Shown here one piece after another: positions 50,382 through 58,979 of a stretch of 64,000 bases of DNA. Under the pieces are notes generated by a model, which saw only the letters and a list, made by a program, of their open reading frames with translations, did not search any database and was not told the origin of the DNA. Position numbers and translations under genes: made by a program. Position 1 is the stretch's first letter, and every line of letters starts with the position of its first letter. Source of the DNA: CAVQCJ01 sp963711005 (GTDB lineage: Bacteria; Actinomycetota; Actinomycetes; Prado026); contig CAVQCJ010000002.1 in NCBI GenBank assembly GCA_963711005.1, positions 1,798,001 to 1,862,000 on the forward strand. Reading direction: 5' to 3'.

Positions 50382-50603
50382 TCAGGCGCCGCTGTCGGCA
50401 CCGCTGTCGGCACCGCCGTCGGCACCGCCGTCGGCACCACCGTCCGCCCCGCTGTCGGCACCGCTGTCGGCCCCGCTGTCAGCGCCGCCGTCCGCCCCGC
50501 CGTCGGCACCGCCCTCGGCACCGCTGTCAGCGCCGCCGTCAGCGCCGCCATCTGCACCGGCGTCCGCCGGGCCGGTCGTGTCCTGCTCGTCCGAGTCGCT
50601 CAT
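50382..50603 (-). CDS. 73-residue (Gly-Ala-Asp-Gly/Ser)n repeat peptide
   Basis: After the leader MSDSDEQDTTGPADA, the whole chain is 14 tetrapeptides of the form GAD(G/S), with one GAEG, ending in GA. It has no Cys, Lys or Arg and no hydrophobic core, and is strongly acidic. Third-position changes differ among the 12-nt DNA repeats while the peptide stays constant, which favours selection on protein. A strong GGGAGG lies 7 nt before the ATG. It is followed after 3 nt by the JmjC oxygenase and then the Suc_Fer gene, so it heads a three-gene operon. It could be a hydroxylation substrate, a modified (RiPP-like) precursor, or a disordered acidic metal-binding chain. Function unknown. Confidence 0.8.
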   Translation of the reverse strand: MSDSDEQDTTGPADAGADGGADGGADSGAEGGADGGADGGADSGADSGADSGADGGADGGADGGADSGADSGA

Positions 50604-50743
50604 CGACGTGCCTCCCTCTCGTGCCGCCGGTGTCCCGGGACTGGTCGCGCCGGGTCCAGAGGCCAGACCTTACGGATCTAGCAGGCACGGATCTACCCGG
50701 CGACCTGCACCGGCAACCCCGGCGATACCTCGGCTGACGGGCA

Positions 50744-50749
50744 TAGGTT
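50744..50749 (+). promoter_or_regulatory. -10 box (TAGGTT) of the thioesterase gene
   Basis: TAGGTT, 6 nt before GTG 50756. The 150-nt gap to the divergent GAD peptide operon holds no other gene. Confidence 0.55.
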
Positions 50750-50755
50750 CGGCCC

Positions 50756-51274
50756 GTGACCGCTGCCGACGACCCGCCGGGCGTACCCACCTCGGCTGCC
50801 CGCACCACGCTCTCCCAGATCATGACCGCGGCGGACACCAACCTGCTCGGGACCGTGCACGGCGGGGTCGTGATGAAGTTCGTCGACGATGTCGCCGGCG
50901 TGGTGGCCACCCGGCACTCCGGCGGTCCGGCCGTCACCGCCGCGATGGACGAGATGGTGTTCGTCACCCCGGTACGGGTGGGGGACCTCGTGCACGTGAT
51001 GGGCCAGGTCAACTGGACCGGTCGTACGTCGATGGAGATCGGCGTCAAAGCCGTCGCCGAACGATGGGACCGCGCGGGCGAACCTCCGATCACGGTCGCG
51101 ACGGCCTATCTCGTGTTCGTCGCCGTGGACGCGCAGGGCCGGCCGCGCGAGGTCCCGCCGGTGCTGCCGGAGACAGACGAGGACGGGCGGCGCTTCCACG
51201 AGGCGCAGATCCGCCGTCGGCACCGGTTGGCGATGCGGGAGGAGATCAAGCGCTCGCGCGCGCAGAGCGGCTGA
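50756..51274 (+). CDS. Acyl-CoA thioesterase (hotdog fold)
   Basis: A 172-residue hotdog thioesterase of the YciA/BACH class, hydrolysing acyl-CoA to free acid and CoA. Signature TLSQIMTAADTNLLGTVHGGVVMKFVDDVAG contains the catalytic Asn/Asp region. Next come AAMDEMVFVTPVRVGDLVHV and INWTGRTSMEIGVKAVAE-like strands (VNWTGRTSMEIGVKA), then TAYLVFVAVDAQGRP. A basic C-terminal helix follows the domain. GTG 50756 follows a TAGGTT box by 6 nt. Confidence 0.92.
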   Translation: MTAADDPPGVPTSAARTTLSQIMTAADTNLLGTVHGGVVMKFVDDVAGVVATRHSGGPAVTAAMDEMVFVTPVRVGDLVHVMGQVNWTGRTSMEIGVKAVAERWDRAGEPPITVATAYLVFVAVDAQGRPREVPPVLPETDEDGRRFHEAQIRRRHRLAMREEIKRSRAQSG

Positions 51275-51298
51275 CCGGCGAACGGGACAGCGGCGCTC

Positions 51299-52837
51299 TC
51301 AGGAGGTCTTGCAGACGGTCTGCGCCGCGGACGTCGTCTTGACCCCTCCGGGCGCCGCCGTCGTGGACGGCCCGGCGGCGACCGCCTTCGGCGTCTGGTA
51401 GTCGGTGCCCACGACGACCGTGAAGACCTTGCCCTGTCCCTTGACGGCCTTGACCGCGGCGTCGGGGTAGGCGGCCCGCAGCGTCTTGAGGCTCACGTCG
51501 TAGCGCGGGTCGTAGGTGATCAGGGTCTGGGTGACGCCGTGCTGGATCGCGTTCGTCGCCGGACCGGCCATCACAAAGCCCAGCTTCGTCAGGTCGTTGA
51601 CGGCCCGGGCGCCGCCGCCCGTGACCCCGCCGCCGTTGCTCACCTGCACGGTGATCCGGGCCGGCGCGACCTGGACAGCGATCGCCGAGGCGTTCGACGG
51701 TCGCGCAGTCTGGCTCCCGATCGGCTGGTCGGCCTTGATCGCCGCGAACAGTGCGCCGGCCCTGGCCTTGTCCCACAACACGGTCGAGCCGAGGGCGGGG
51801 GACGGCCGGTAGTTCACGTCGGACAGCGGGACGGTGGCGAAGACGACGTTGGACGGCGACAGCCCCTTGGTCCGGGTGGCGAGGCCGAGCAGGTCGTCAC
51901 GGGTCAGGTGCGTGTCGAGAGTGATCGACGACAGGCTCGCGCCGAGGAACGCGTTGAGCTTGAGCGGGTTCAGCAGGACCTGGGTGCTCAGCGCGGTGCG
52001 GAACAACGAGCCGAGGAACGCCTGCTGGCGCTTCATCCGGCCCAGGTCCGCGGTCGGGTCCACGTACCGCGCACGCACGTACTCCAGCGCCTGCTGGCCG
52101 TTGAGCTTGCTGGTGCCCGCCTTGAGGTTGAGCCCGCTCTCCGGGTCGTGCAGGGCCTTGGTCGTGCAGACGTCGACGCCGCCGATCGTGTCGACCATCC
52201 GGACGAACCCGCCGAAGCCGATCTCGACGTAGTGGTCGATGTGCAGGCCGGTGGCGTTCTGCACGGTCTGCACGGTGAGTGCGGGGCCGCCGAGGTCGTA
52301 GGCGGCGTTGAGCTTGTTGTGCGCGGCGGGGTGCTGACGCCCCGTGGAGTCCTGGTACGCCGGGATCAGCACGTACGAGTCGCGCGGCAGCGAGATCAGG
52401 GTGGCCTTGTCGCTGCCGGCGGACAGATGCAGGAGGATCATCGTGTCGCTGCGCCGGCCGGATGCGTTGGCGGTGGTGGCGCCGCCGACGTGCAGGTGCG
52501 CGATCTGCTGCGGGGTGAGCCCCGCGCGGTTGTCCGACCCGACGAGCAGCCAGTTCTGCGCACCGCCGTCGCTGCCGCCGGTGATCCCGGCGTTCACCCG
52601 GTTGGCCTGGCTCTCGTAGTAGCTCGCCAGGCCGGATCCCACCACGCTGAAGGCCAGCACGAGCACCGCCACCGACCCGGCGACGTAGACCGGCCAGCGC
52701 TTGGCCAGGGACGACCCGGCCGGCATCGGTCCCGAGGGCCCCCCCGGCCCGGCCTCGGCCGGGACCTGACGGCTGCGCCGGGCGGGTCGGCGCGGGCCGC
52801 GCGGGTCCAGCTCGGGAGGAAGGGTGGGATGGCTCAT
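51299..52837 (-). CDS. LytR-CpsA-Psr family cell-wall ligase
   Basis: A 512-residue protein attaching glycopolymers to peptidoglycan. The N-terminus is a cytoplasmic Arg/Pro-rich tail and a signal anchor (about residues 47-70). The LCP domain follows with LLVGSDNRAGL, GRRSDTMILLHLS, LISLPRDSYVLIPAY, KLNAAYDLGGPAL, and YVRARYVDPTADLGRMKRQQ, which supply the usual Arg/Asp pyrophosphate-binding residues. About 390-480 is a LytR_C domain (ITVQVSNGGGVTGGGARAVNDL). The conserved neighbourhood with TIGR03089 matches mycobacterial Lcp1 (Rv3267-Rv3268). Confidence 0.93.
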   Translation of the reverse strand: MSHPTLPPELDPRGPRRPARRSRQVPAEAGPGGPSGPMPAGSSLAKRWPVYVAGSVAVLVLAFSVVGSGLASYYESQANRVNAGITGGSDGGAQNWLLVGSDNRAGLTPQQIAHLHVGGATTANASGRRSDTMILLHLSAGSDKATLISLPRDSYVLIPAYQDSTGRQHPAAHNKLNAAYDLGGPALTVQTVQNATGLHIDHYVEIGFGGFVRMVDTIGGVDVCTTKALHDPESGLNLKAGTSKLNGQQALEYVRARYVDPTADLGRMKRQQAFLGSLFRTALSTQVLLNPLKLNAFLGASLSSITLDTHLTRDDLLGLATRTKGLSPSNVVFATVPLSDVNYRPSPALGSTVLWDKARAGALFAAIKADQPIGSQTARPSNASAIAVQVAPARITVQVSNGGGVTGGGARAVNDLTKLGFVMAGPATNAIQHGVTQTLITYDPRYDVSLKTLRAAYPDAAVKAVKGQGKVFTVVVGTDYQTPKAVAAGPSTTAAPGGVKTTSAAQTVCKTS

Positions 52838-53020
52838 GAGGTGAGGACGCTCGGCGCTCCGTCGGGGTTCGCCTGGGCGGGTGTGGTCCCGGTCACGGCC
52901 GGGACCCGGGCCAGGCCGGGGGCTTCACCCTCCAGGCTAGGTCGAGGGTCGGGGTGGTCGGGCCAGGCGCGCCGGGCGGCGCCGAGCAGCGCGGGGCGGC
53001 CCCGGTACCCTGGCGGCCTC

Positions 53021-54037
53021 ATGCCTGCACGACCCGCGCCCGACTGGCCCCCGGTGAGCGTCGTCATGCCGGTTCTGAACGAGGAGCGGCACCTGCGCGA
53101 GGCGGTCGAGGGCGTGCTGGCGCAGGAGTACCCGGGCGACCTCGAGCTCGTCCTGGCGCTCGGGCCGTCCTCGGACGGGACCGACGCGATCGCCGCGGAG
53201 CTGGTCGACGAGCACGCGGGCCGGGTCAGCACGGTGCCCAACCCTGCGGGCGCGACCCCGTCCGCTCTGAACGCGGCGGTCGCGGCGACCAGGCACGACA
53301 TCGTCGTGCGGGTCGACGGCCACGCGCTCTTCCCGGCCGACTACGTGCGGACCGCGGTCGAGGTGCTGACCGAGACCGGGGCGGACAACGTCGGCGGCGT
53401 GATGGCAGCAGAGGGCACGACACCGTTCGAGCAGGCGGTGGCCTGCGCGATGACCAGCCGGCTGGGCGTCGGCAGCGCCCGCTTCCACACCGGCGGCGAG
53501 GCGGGGCCGGCGGACACCGTGTACCTCGGCGTCTTCCGGCGCGGGGCCCTCGCGCGGGTGGGCGGCTACGACGAGTCGTTCCTGCGCGCCCAGGACTGGG
53601 AGATGAACCTGCGGATCCGGCGCAGCGGCGGGCTGGTGTGGTTCACCCCGCGGCTGCGCGTCTCCTACCGGCCGCGCGGATCGGTGCCCGCGCTCGGCCG
53701 CCAGTACTTCGACTACGGGCGCTGGCGCCGAGTGGTGATGCGGCGGCACGAGGACTCGGCGTCGGCGCGGTACCTCGCCCCGCCGGCCGCGCTGGTCGCG
53801 GTGGGTGCGGGCACGCTTGCCGGCGCGGTCGGGCTCGTGACCGGGCGTGCGGCGTTGCTCGCCGGCTTCGCCGCGCCGGTGGGTTACCTGGTGGCGGTGC
53901 TGGTCGGGTCGGCGGTCACCGGCCGCGGGCTGCCGCCGGCCGCACAGGTCCGCCTTCCGCTGGTGTACGCGACGATGCACGGCTGCTGGGCGGCCGGGTT
54001 CCTGACCAGCCCGCGGGACCTGGGCCGATCGGCTTGA
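53021..54037 (+). CDS. Family 2 glycosyltransferase with C-terminal membrane helices
   Basis: A 338-residue GT-A transferase: VSVVMPVLNEERHLREAVEGVL, acidic nucleotide-sugar sites in SSDGTDAIA and VRVDGHALFPADYV, then GYDESFLRAQDWEMNLRIRR with the ED-like acceptor base region. Two or three hydrophobic segments follow after residue 250 and probably hold it at the membrane. The ATG lies 9 nt after a TACCCT box. It overlaps the TIGR03089 gene by four bases and is near the LCP ligase, so it should build a cell-surface glycan. Confidence 0.9.
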   Translation: MPARPAPDWPPVSVVMPVLNEERHLREAVEGVLAQEYPGDLELVLALGPSSDGTDAIAAELVDEHAGRVSTVPNPAGATPSALNAAVAATRHDIVVRVDGHALFPADYVRTAVEVLTETGADNVGGVMAAEGTTPFEQAVACAMTSRLGVGSARFHTGGEAGPADTVYLGVFRRGALARVGGYDESFLRAQDWEMNLRIRRSGGLVWFTPRLRVSYRPRGSVPALGRQYFDYGRWRRVVMRRHEDSASARYLAPPAALVAVGAGTLAGAVGLVTGRAALLAGFAAPVGYLVAVLVGSAVTGRGLPPAAQVRLPLVYATMHGCWAAGFLTSPRDLGRSA

Positions 54038-54819
54038 CCTGGACCGGTCTGCTCGCTGCCGCCCTGGCCGCCGACCCGGGCCGTCCGCTGGTCACGTTCT
54101 ACGACGACGCCACCGGCGAGCGGGTGGAGCTGTCGGTGGCGACCTACGCGAACTGGGTGGCCAAGACGGCGAACCTGCTGGTGGACGGGCTCGGCGCCGG
54201 TCCCGGCGACGTGGTCGATGTCGCGGCCGTCCCCCGCCACTGGCAGCTCGCGGTGTGGGCGGGGGCGACCTGGTCGGCGGGGTCGGTCCTCTCGGTCGGC
54301 GAGCCCGCGGCCGACGCAGCGGTTCCCGCGGTATCGGTCGTCGGGCCGGACGTCGCGGCCGGAACGGCCGCATCGGCAGCCGGCGGGGGGTCCTTGGGTG
54401 CCTCGGGGGAGGTGGTGGGACTCTCGCTGCGCCCGCTGGGGGGCGGGTTCACCGGCCCACTGCCGCCCAGGGTGCTCGACTACGCCCTCGACGTGGTCGG
54501 GTACGGCGACCGGTTCGACGGACCAGCGCCGGACGGGGCGGCGACCGCGATGCAGGCCCAGGGCGCGGACCTCTCCGGCGAGGAGCTGGTGGGTCGCGCC
54601 CACGGACTGGCGCGGCGCTGGGGCCTGTCCGCGAGCGGTCGCCTGCTGGTGGCCGAGCCACTCGCGGCGCTCGAGGAAGTCCTGGCGTGCGCGGTGGTCC
54701 CGTTGGCCGTGGCCGGCTCGGTGGTCCTGGTCGCCCACGCCGACGCCGACCGGCTGCCCGGCCGCGCCGAGCAGGAGCGTGTCACCGCGACGGCGGGGAA
54801 CGCCGGCCTCGAACCGTGA
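54034..54819 (+). CDS. TIGR03089 family protein
   Basis: A 261-residue protein resembling the N-terminal part of AMP-forming ligases but lacking their ATP-binding core. Characteristic start LTWTGLLAAALAADPGRPLVTFYDDATGERVELSVATYANWVAKTANLL is seen in pieces, with GDVVDVAAVPRHWQLAVWAGATWSAG. Function not established. The start is TTG 54034, overlapping the GT2 stop (TTGA). Its place beside an LCP gene repeats the Rv3267-Rv3268 arrangement. Confidence 0.87.
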   Translation: MTWTGLLAAALAADPGRPLVTFYDDATGERVELSVATYANWVAKTANLLVDGLGAGPGDVVDVAAVPRHWQLAVWAGATWSAGSVLSVGEPAADAAVPAVSVVGPDVAAGTAASAAGGGSLGASGEVVGLSLRPLGGGFTGPLPPRVLDYALDVVGYGDRFDGPAPDGAATAMQAQGADLSGEELVGRAHGLARRWGLSASGRLLVAEPLAALEEVLACAVVPLAVAGSVVLVAHADADRLPGRAEQERVTATAGNAGLEP

Positions 54820-54840
54820 GACCGGCGCCCCGCCGATCGG

Positions 54841-57800
54841 CTAAGGGACTGTCACCTGCTGGGTGGCGAACGCGGACTTGTTCCAGCCGTCCGTCACCGT
54901 GAGCGTGATCGTGTAGGTCCCGGCGAGCGCGTACGTGTGCGCCGGCGAGGCCGCCGTGCTCAGTGCCGTGCCGTCGCCGAAGTTCCACGAGTAGCGGATC
55001 ACGTCCCCGTTCGGGTCGTTGGTCCCGAAGCTGTTCGTGAGACACGCCAGCGCGGTGCACGCGACCGTGAACGTGGGCACCGGTGGCACGTTCGTCACCG
55101 GCTCGATCAGGCTGACGACCTTGCTGATCGCGGCCGCGTTGCCCCAGCCGTCGGTCGTCGTCAGTGTGATCGTGTAGGTACCCGCCAGCGCGTACGTGTG
55201 CGACGGCGAGGTGCTGGTGCTCACCGGTGTCCCGTCGCCGAAGTTCCACGAGTACGCGATGGTGTCCCCGAGGTTCGGGTCGACGGTGCCCGAGCTGCTC
55301 GTCCCGCAGGCGAGAGCGACGCAGTTCGTGATGAACGTCGGTACCGGGGCTGTGTTGCCGGCCGGCATCGTGATCGTCAGCGGCGGCATGGTGAACGTGC
55401 TGGTCACGTTCCACATGTCCTTGACGGTCAGCACGACGTTGAACGTGCCCGGGGCCGTGTAGGTCTTGATCGGCACCGGACCGGAACCGCCGCCACCCTG
55501 CCCGAAGTTCCACGAGTAGGTCAGCGACGAGGCGTCCTCGTCGGTCGACGACCGGCCGTCGAAGGTGCAGACGTTCTGCACGCACGACACCGTTGCGCTC
55601 GCGACCGGGGGAAGGTTCGCCGGCTGGGTGACCGTGATGCCGGTGACCGTCTGCGGGAGCGAGACGAACCCGTGCTGGTCGGTGGCCCGCACCGCGACCG
55701 AGTACACGCCGGGCGGGATGACCGGTGAGGTGTACGCGTAGTTCGACCCGAGGCTGCCGGGGCTGTTCAGGAACGCGGTGCGCCAGCTCGGCGTCGTGCT
55801 CGTGAACGTACCGGTCGAGCCCATGTACCGGCCGAGGTTGTCGATGATGCCGACCTCGACCCGGGCGATCTGCTGGTCGTCCGTCGCCCGGCCGCTGACC
55901 ACGATCACGCCCTGGTCGAACGACGCGCCCGTGATCGGCGCCCCGAGGCCGGGGTCGAACGTGGGCGGCAGGTCACCGGGGTAGACCAGGTAGCGCGCGC
56001 TCGACCCGGTGGTCGAGGTCTGCTGCTGGCCGGCGGTGTCCCAGGCCCAGGCGGTGACGCTGTAGCTGCCCTGGGCCGGCAGGTCCACGCCCAGCGTGAA
56101 CGTCGTGCTGGTCGCCCCTGGGGACGCGAGCACCGCGTTCAGCGTGGCGTAGGTCGACGAGAGGGTGCCGTTGGGCTGCACGTACTGCCCGGTGTCGTTG
56201 TTGAACACGGTGATCCGCTCGCTCGCGACTCCGTGGTCGTCGCTCGCCGCACCGGCCAGGTCCAGGTGCAGGACCTGCAAGGTGTTGTCGGTGCCGGAGA
56301 AGCTGAGCGTCCCGGTCGGGAACAGGTCCCCGGGCACCTGGGCGTTGATCGTCAGCGAGCCGCGGCTGCTGGTCAGCCCCAGGTTGTCCGTGGCCGAGAC
56401 CGAGAACGAGTACGTGCCCGGCGTGAGGTTGAACGGCGTCGTGTACGTCCAGTTGTACGTGGGCGCGTTGATGTCGATCGGCGAGATCCGGTACGAGCCT
56501 GCGGTCACGTTGACGCCCCACGTCCCGTCGGCCCCGAGGTTCTCTCGCGTCGTGCTGTTGCGCAGCGAGATGGAGACGTCCTGCAACGAGTCGTCGTCCG
56601 CCGCGGTGCCGGAGAACGTCAGCTGCCCGCCCGGGCTCACGACCACAGCCGGGACGGTGAACGGAGGTGTCATCTGCACCGGCGCCGTGATCGCCACGGT
56701 CGGCGCCACCGCCGAGGTGCTGACCAGCCAGTCGCGGGTCCCGCTGCGCAGGTCGGCCTGGCCTGCGTCGTCGATCGCCGTGGCGCTGCCACGCCAGGTC
56801 CCCTCGTGCGGCAGCGTGACGGTGTACGACCACGTCGCGTTCGGCGCCCCGATCACGTCGGGCGTGCCGCTGAAGGTGTTGAACACCGGACCGACGGTGC
56901 CGTCGTTCTGCAGGTAGTCGTTGTTCTCGTCCCGGAACCAGTACGACAGGCGGTTGATGCCGTGGTCGTCGGTGGCGTTCCCGGTCATGGTGAAGGTCGT
57001 GGTTGCGATGAGGCTCCCGGACGGCCCGGTGATGTTCGTCGACGGCGTCTGGTCGGTCAGGTCGAACGACTCGATCTTCTTGACCGCCTTCGAGGCGTCG
57101 TTTCCGGTGTTGCCGAACGTCTTCGCGTACACGAAGTACGCCGAGGTGCCGGTGAGCGTCCTGGTCAGCGACCACGTGGTCGAGGTCCCGCCCGGGACGG
57201 CCAGCGTCGCCAGGGCGTTGGTCTCCTGGGCCTGCCAGGTCACGCCGTCGGCGGCCAGCCACCGCTTGGTGTTGCGGTCCTGGATCTCGACCTGGACCCG
57301 CTTCACCCCGGTCGGTGCCTTCGCGGTGCCGGTGATGGCGAACGGCGTGCCGCCGACCTCCACCCGGCCCTCGATCGGCGTCGTGATCGTGGTGTCGATC
57401 GCCGTCGGGGCGCTGGGGTCGTTGTTGAAGTCGAAGAACGCGACCCGGCCGACGCTCTTACCGCCCTGGATGCCCGCGTCACCGCCGGCGAACAGGCCGC
57501 GCGGCGTGGCGAGCATCGCCTTGTTGCCCTGGAACGAGTTGGAGCCCGGGTCCCACTCGATGGCGTGCCCGGTGGCCGGGTCGACCGCGCTCAGGTGGTC
57601 GCGGCGGACGACGTCGTCGCCCAGCCCGTAACCGGCCAGACCCTGACCGGTGCCGTAGCCGACGTTGGTCAGGCCGGGCCACGGTGACGGGGCGGTGGGG
57701 GACGGCTCGAACTGGAAGTGCCCGCCCAGGTAGACCGCGTCCTCGGTGATGGCCACCGAGTAGACGCTGTCGAAGTGCCGGGAGACCCAGTCCGGCTGGA

Positions 57801-58764
57801 CGTCGTCGGCACCGGCGATCGGGAAGCGCACCGCGGTGTCGCTGATCGGCGGCGCGTCGCCGCCGGAGCCCTCGCTGACGACCATGTAGCTGTCGTCGGG
57901 GGAGATGTCGCCGGCGAAGATCCGAGTGACCCCGCCCAGCCTGGCCAGGTTGTCGTCCCACAGCCGGGTACGCCACGGCAGCAGGGTCTTGGAAGCCGTG
58001 TCGATCTCGGCGATGCCCAGCCGGTCCTGGCCGTTCACCTGCCGGCCGGTGTGGATGACCACCAGCTTGCTCTCGTCGTGGGTCAGCTTGAGCACCTGCA
58101 CGGTGAGGTCGCCGTTGACGCCGATGCCGCCGGAGAGGTTGAGGTTGAAAGCGGGGTCGACCACGCCGGTCGTGGCGTTGACCGCCGCCAGCCCGCTGTG
58201 GTTGGTCCCGTTCAGCTTGTTGAACCGGCCGCCCACGTAGATCGTGGTGTTGGTCGCCGCGATCGCGGTCACCGGGTTGTTCGTGGCGCCGGTGAAGGCG
58301 AAGCTCGCCAGCGGAGCCCCGGTCGTCGGGTTGAGGACGGCCACCTTGGAGCGGGTCAGTCCGCCCACGGTCTTGAACGTGCCGCCGATGATGAGCTTGG
58401 TGCCGTCCGGCGTCGCCTCGACCGTCTCGACGATGCCGCCGGTGATGGTCGGCTTGAAGCTCGGCAGCAGGTTGCCGCTGTTGATGTCCCACCCGGTGAG
58501 GCCGGGCACGGCCGTCGTGGTGCCGCCCTTCGTCACCGAGGTGAAAGACCCGACGATGTAGATCGAGTTGCCGATCGCGGCCATGTCCCAGATCTCACCG
58601 CTGGAGATCTTGGGCATGTCGGTGCGCGGCACCTGGGGGACGAGGTGGGTGTGGCCCGGGACCGGCTGCGCCGCGGACGCGGGCGCCACGGTCAGGGTCG
58701 GGACCAGCAGAGCCGCAGCCATCGCAGCGACTGCGACGACAGCAGAACGTGCACGTGCATTCAT
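54841..58764 (-). CDS. Large secreted protein: delta-60 repeat head and PKD/Ig-like tail
   Basis: A 1307-residue exported protein. Residues 1-32 are a signal peptide (MNARARSAVVAVAAM, cleavage near ASA). About 45-480 is the delta-60 repeat region (YIVGSFTSVTKGG, IIGGTFKTVGG, YVGGRFNKLNG, YLGGHFQF, FAGGDAG), related to the 22.3-kb protein. About 490-1040 are four or five Ig-like units, each with a TDDHG or TDDQ motif (GNATDDHGINRLSYW, GAASDDHGVASERI, GRATDDQQIARVEV). About 1045-1307 are three PKD domains with YSWNFG motifs and cysteine pairs (SCVQNVC, NCVALAC, ACTALAC). It has no CWB2 repeats or LPXTG. An adhesion or surface-layer role is inference. Confidence 0.87.
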   Translation of the reverse strand: MNARARSAVVAVAAMAAALLVPTLTVAPASAAQPVPGHTHLVPQVPRTDMPKISSGEIWDMAAIGNSIYIVGSFTSVTKGGTTTAVPGLTGWDINSGNLLPSFKPTITGGIVETVEATPDGTKLIIGGTFKTVGGLTRSKVAVLNPTTGAPLASFAFTGATNNPVTAIAATNTTIYVGGRFNKLNGTNHSGLAAVNATTGVVDPAFNLNLSGGIGVNGDLTVQVLKLTHDESKLVVIHTGRQVNGQDRLGIAEIDTASKTLLPWRTRLWDDNLARLGGVTRIFAGDISPDDSYMVVSEGSGGDAPPISDTAVRFPIAGADDVQPDWVSRHFDSVYSVAITEDAVYLGGHFQFEPSPTAPSPWPGLTNVGYGTGQGLAGYGLGDDVVRRDHLSAVDPATGHAIEWDPGSNSFQGNKAMLATPRGLFAGGDAGIQGGKSVGRVAFFDFNNDPSAPTAIDTTITTPIEGRVEVGGTPFAITGTAKAPTGVKRVQVEIQDRNTKRWLAADGVTWQAQETNALATLAVPGGTSTTWSLTRTLTGTSAYFVYAKTFGNTGNDASKAVKKIESFDLTDQTPSTNITGPSGSLIATTTFTMTGNATDDHGINRLSYWFRDENNDYLQNDGTVGPVFNTFSGTPDVIGAPNATWSYTVTLPHEGTWRGSATAIDDAGQADLRSGTRDWLVSTSAVAPTVAITAPVQMTPPFTVPAVVVSPGGQLTFSGTAADDDSLQDVSISLRNSTTRENLGADGTWGVNVTAGSYRISPIDINAPTYNWTYTTPFNLTPGTYSFSVSATDNLGLTSSRGSLTINAQVPGDLFPTGTLSFSGTDNTLQVLHLDLAGAASDDHGVASERITVFNNDTGQYVQPNGTLSSTYATLNAVLASPGATSTTFTLGVDLPAQGSYSVTAWAWDTAGQQQTSTTGSSARYLVYPGDLPPTFDPGLGAPITGASFDQGVIVVSGRATDDQQIARVEVGIIDNLGRYMGSTGTFTSTTPSWRTAFLNSPGSLGSNYAYTSPVIPPGVYSVAVRATDQHGFVSLPQTVTGITVTQPANLPPVASATVSCVQNVCTFDGRSSTDEDASSLTYSWNFGQGGGGSGPVPIKTYTAPGTFNVVLTVKDMWNVTSTFTMPPLTITMPAGNTAPVPTFITNCVALACGTSSSGTVDPNLGDTIAYSWNFGDGTPVSTSTSPSHTYALAGTYTITLTTTDGWGNAAAISKVVSLIEPVTNVPPVPTFTVACTALACLTNSFGTNDPNGDVIRYSWNFGDGTALSTAASPAHTYALAGTYTITLTVTDGWNKSAFATQQVTVP

Positions 58765-58789
58765 GGGCCTGCCCCCAGGCGGTTTGCTG

Positions 58790-58817
58790 CACCGCGGGTC
58801 GCGGGGACCCGCTGGTG
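58790..58817 (-). other. Stem-loop before the PKD protein gene
   Basis: CACCGCGGGTC (58790-58800) pairs with GACCCGC-t-GGTG (58806-58817), about 26 nt upstream of the start of the PKD protein in the 215-base gap behind the SpoIID gene. It could be a terminator for that gene or a leader structure. The rest of the gap shows nothing recognisable. Confidence 0.45.
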
Positions 58818-58979
58818 CCGAGAGTCTGCGTTCTCCGGACCGAGCTGACGTGCCGGGCGCGGTCGAGCCGCACACCGTTTTGGAAATCTAGGGGCGCGCA
58901 CGTCGCTCCGGCTCAGGCGATCGGACAGGACTGGCTGGTCCGTTCGGCGGGGCCGGGCTCAGGCCGGGCTCAGGCCGGC

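Noticed and set aside
50382..50600. Repeat region as a CRISPR array or satellite, and its plus-strand frame with PSAP-like repeats
   Set aside because: Units are 12 nt without spacers, and the minus strand has a strong ribosome site and a consistent peptide.
58765..58879. Cyclic-di-GMP riboswitch upstream of the PKD protein (a GCAAACC run is present)
   Set aside because: Only that short run matches; the partner loop and the GCAAAGCC-type block are missing.
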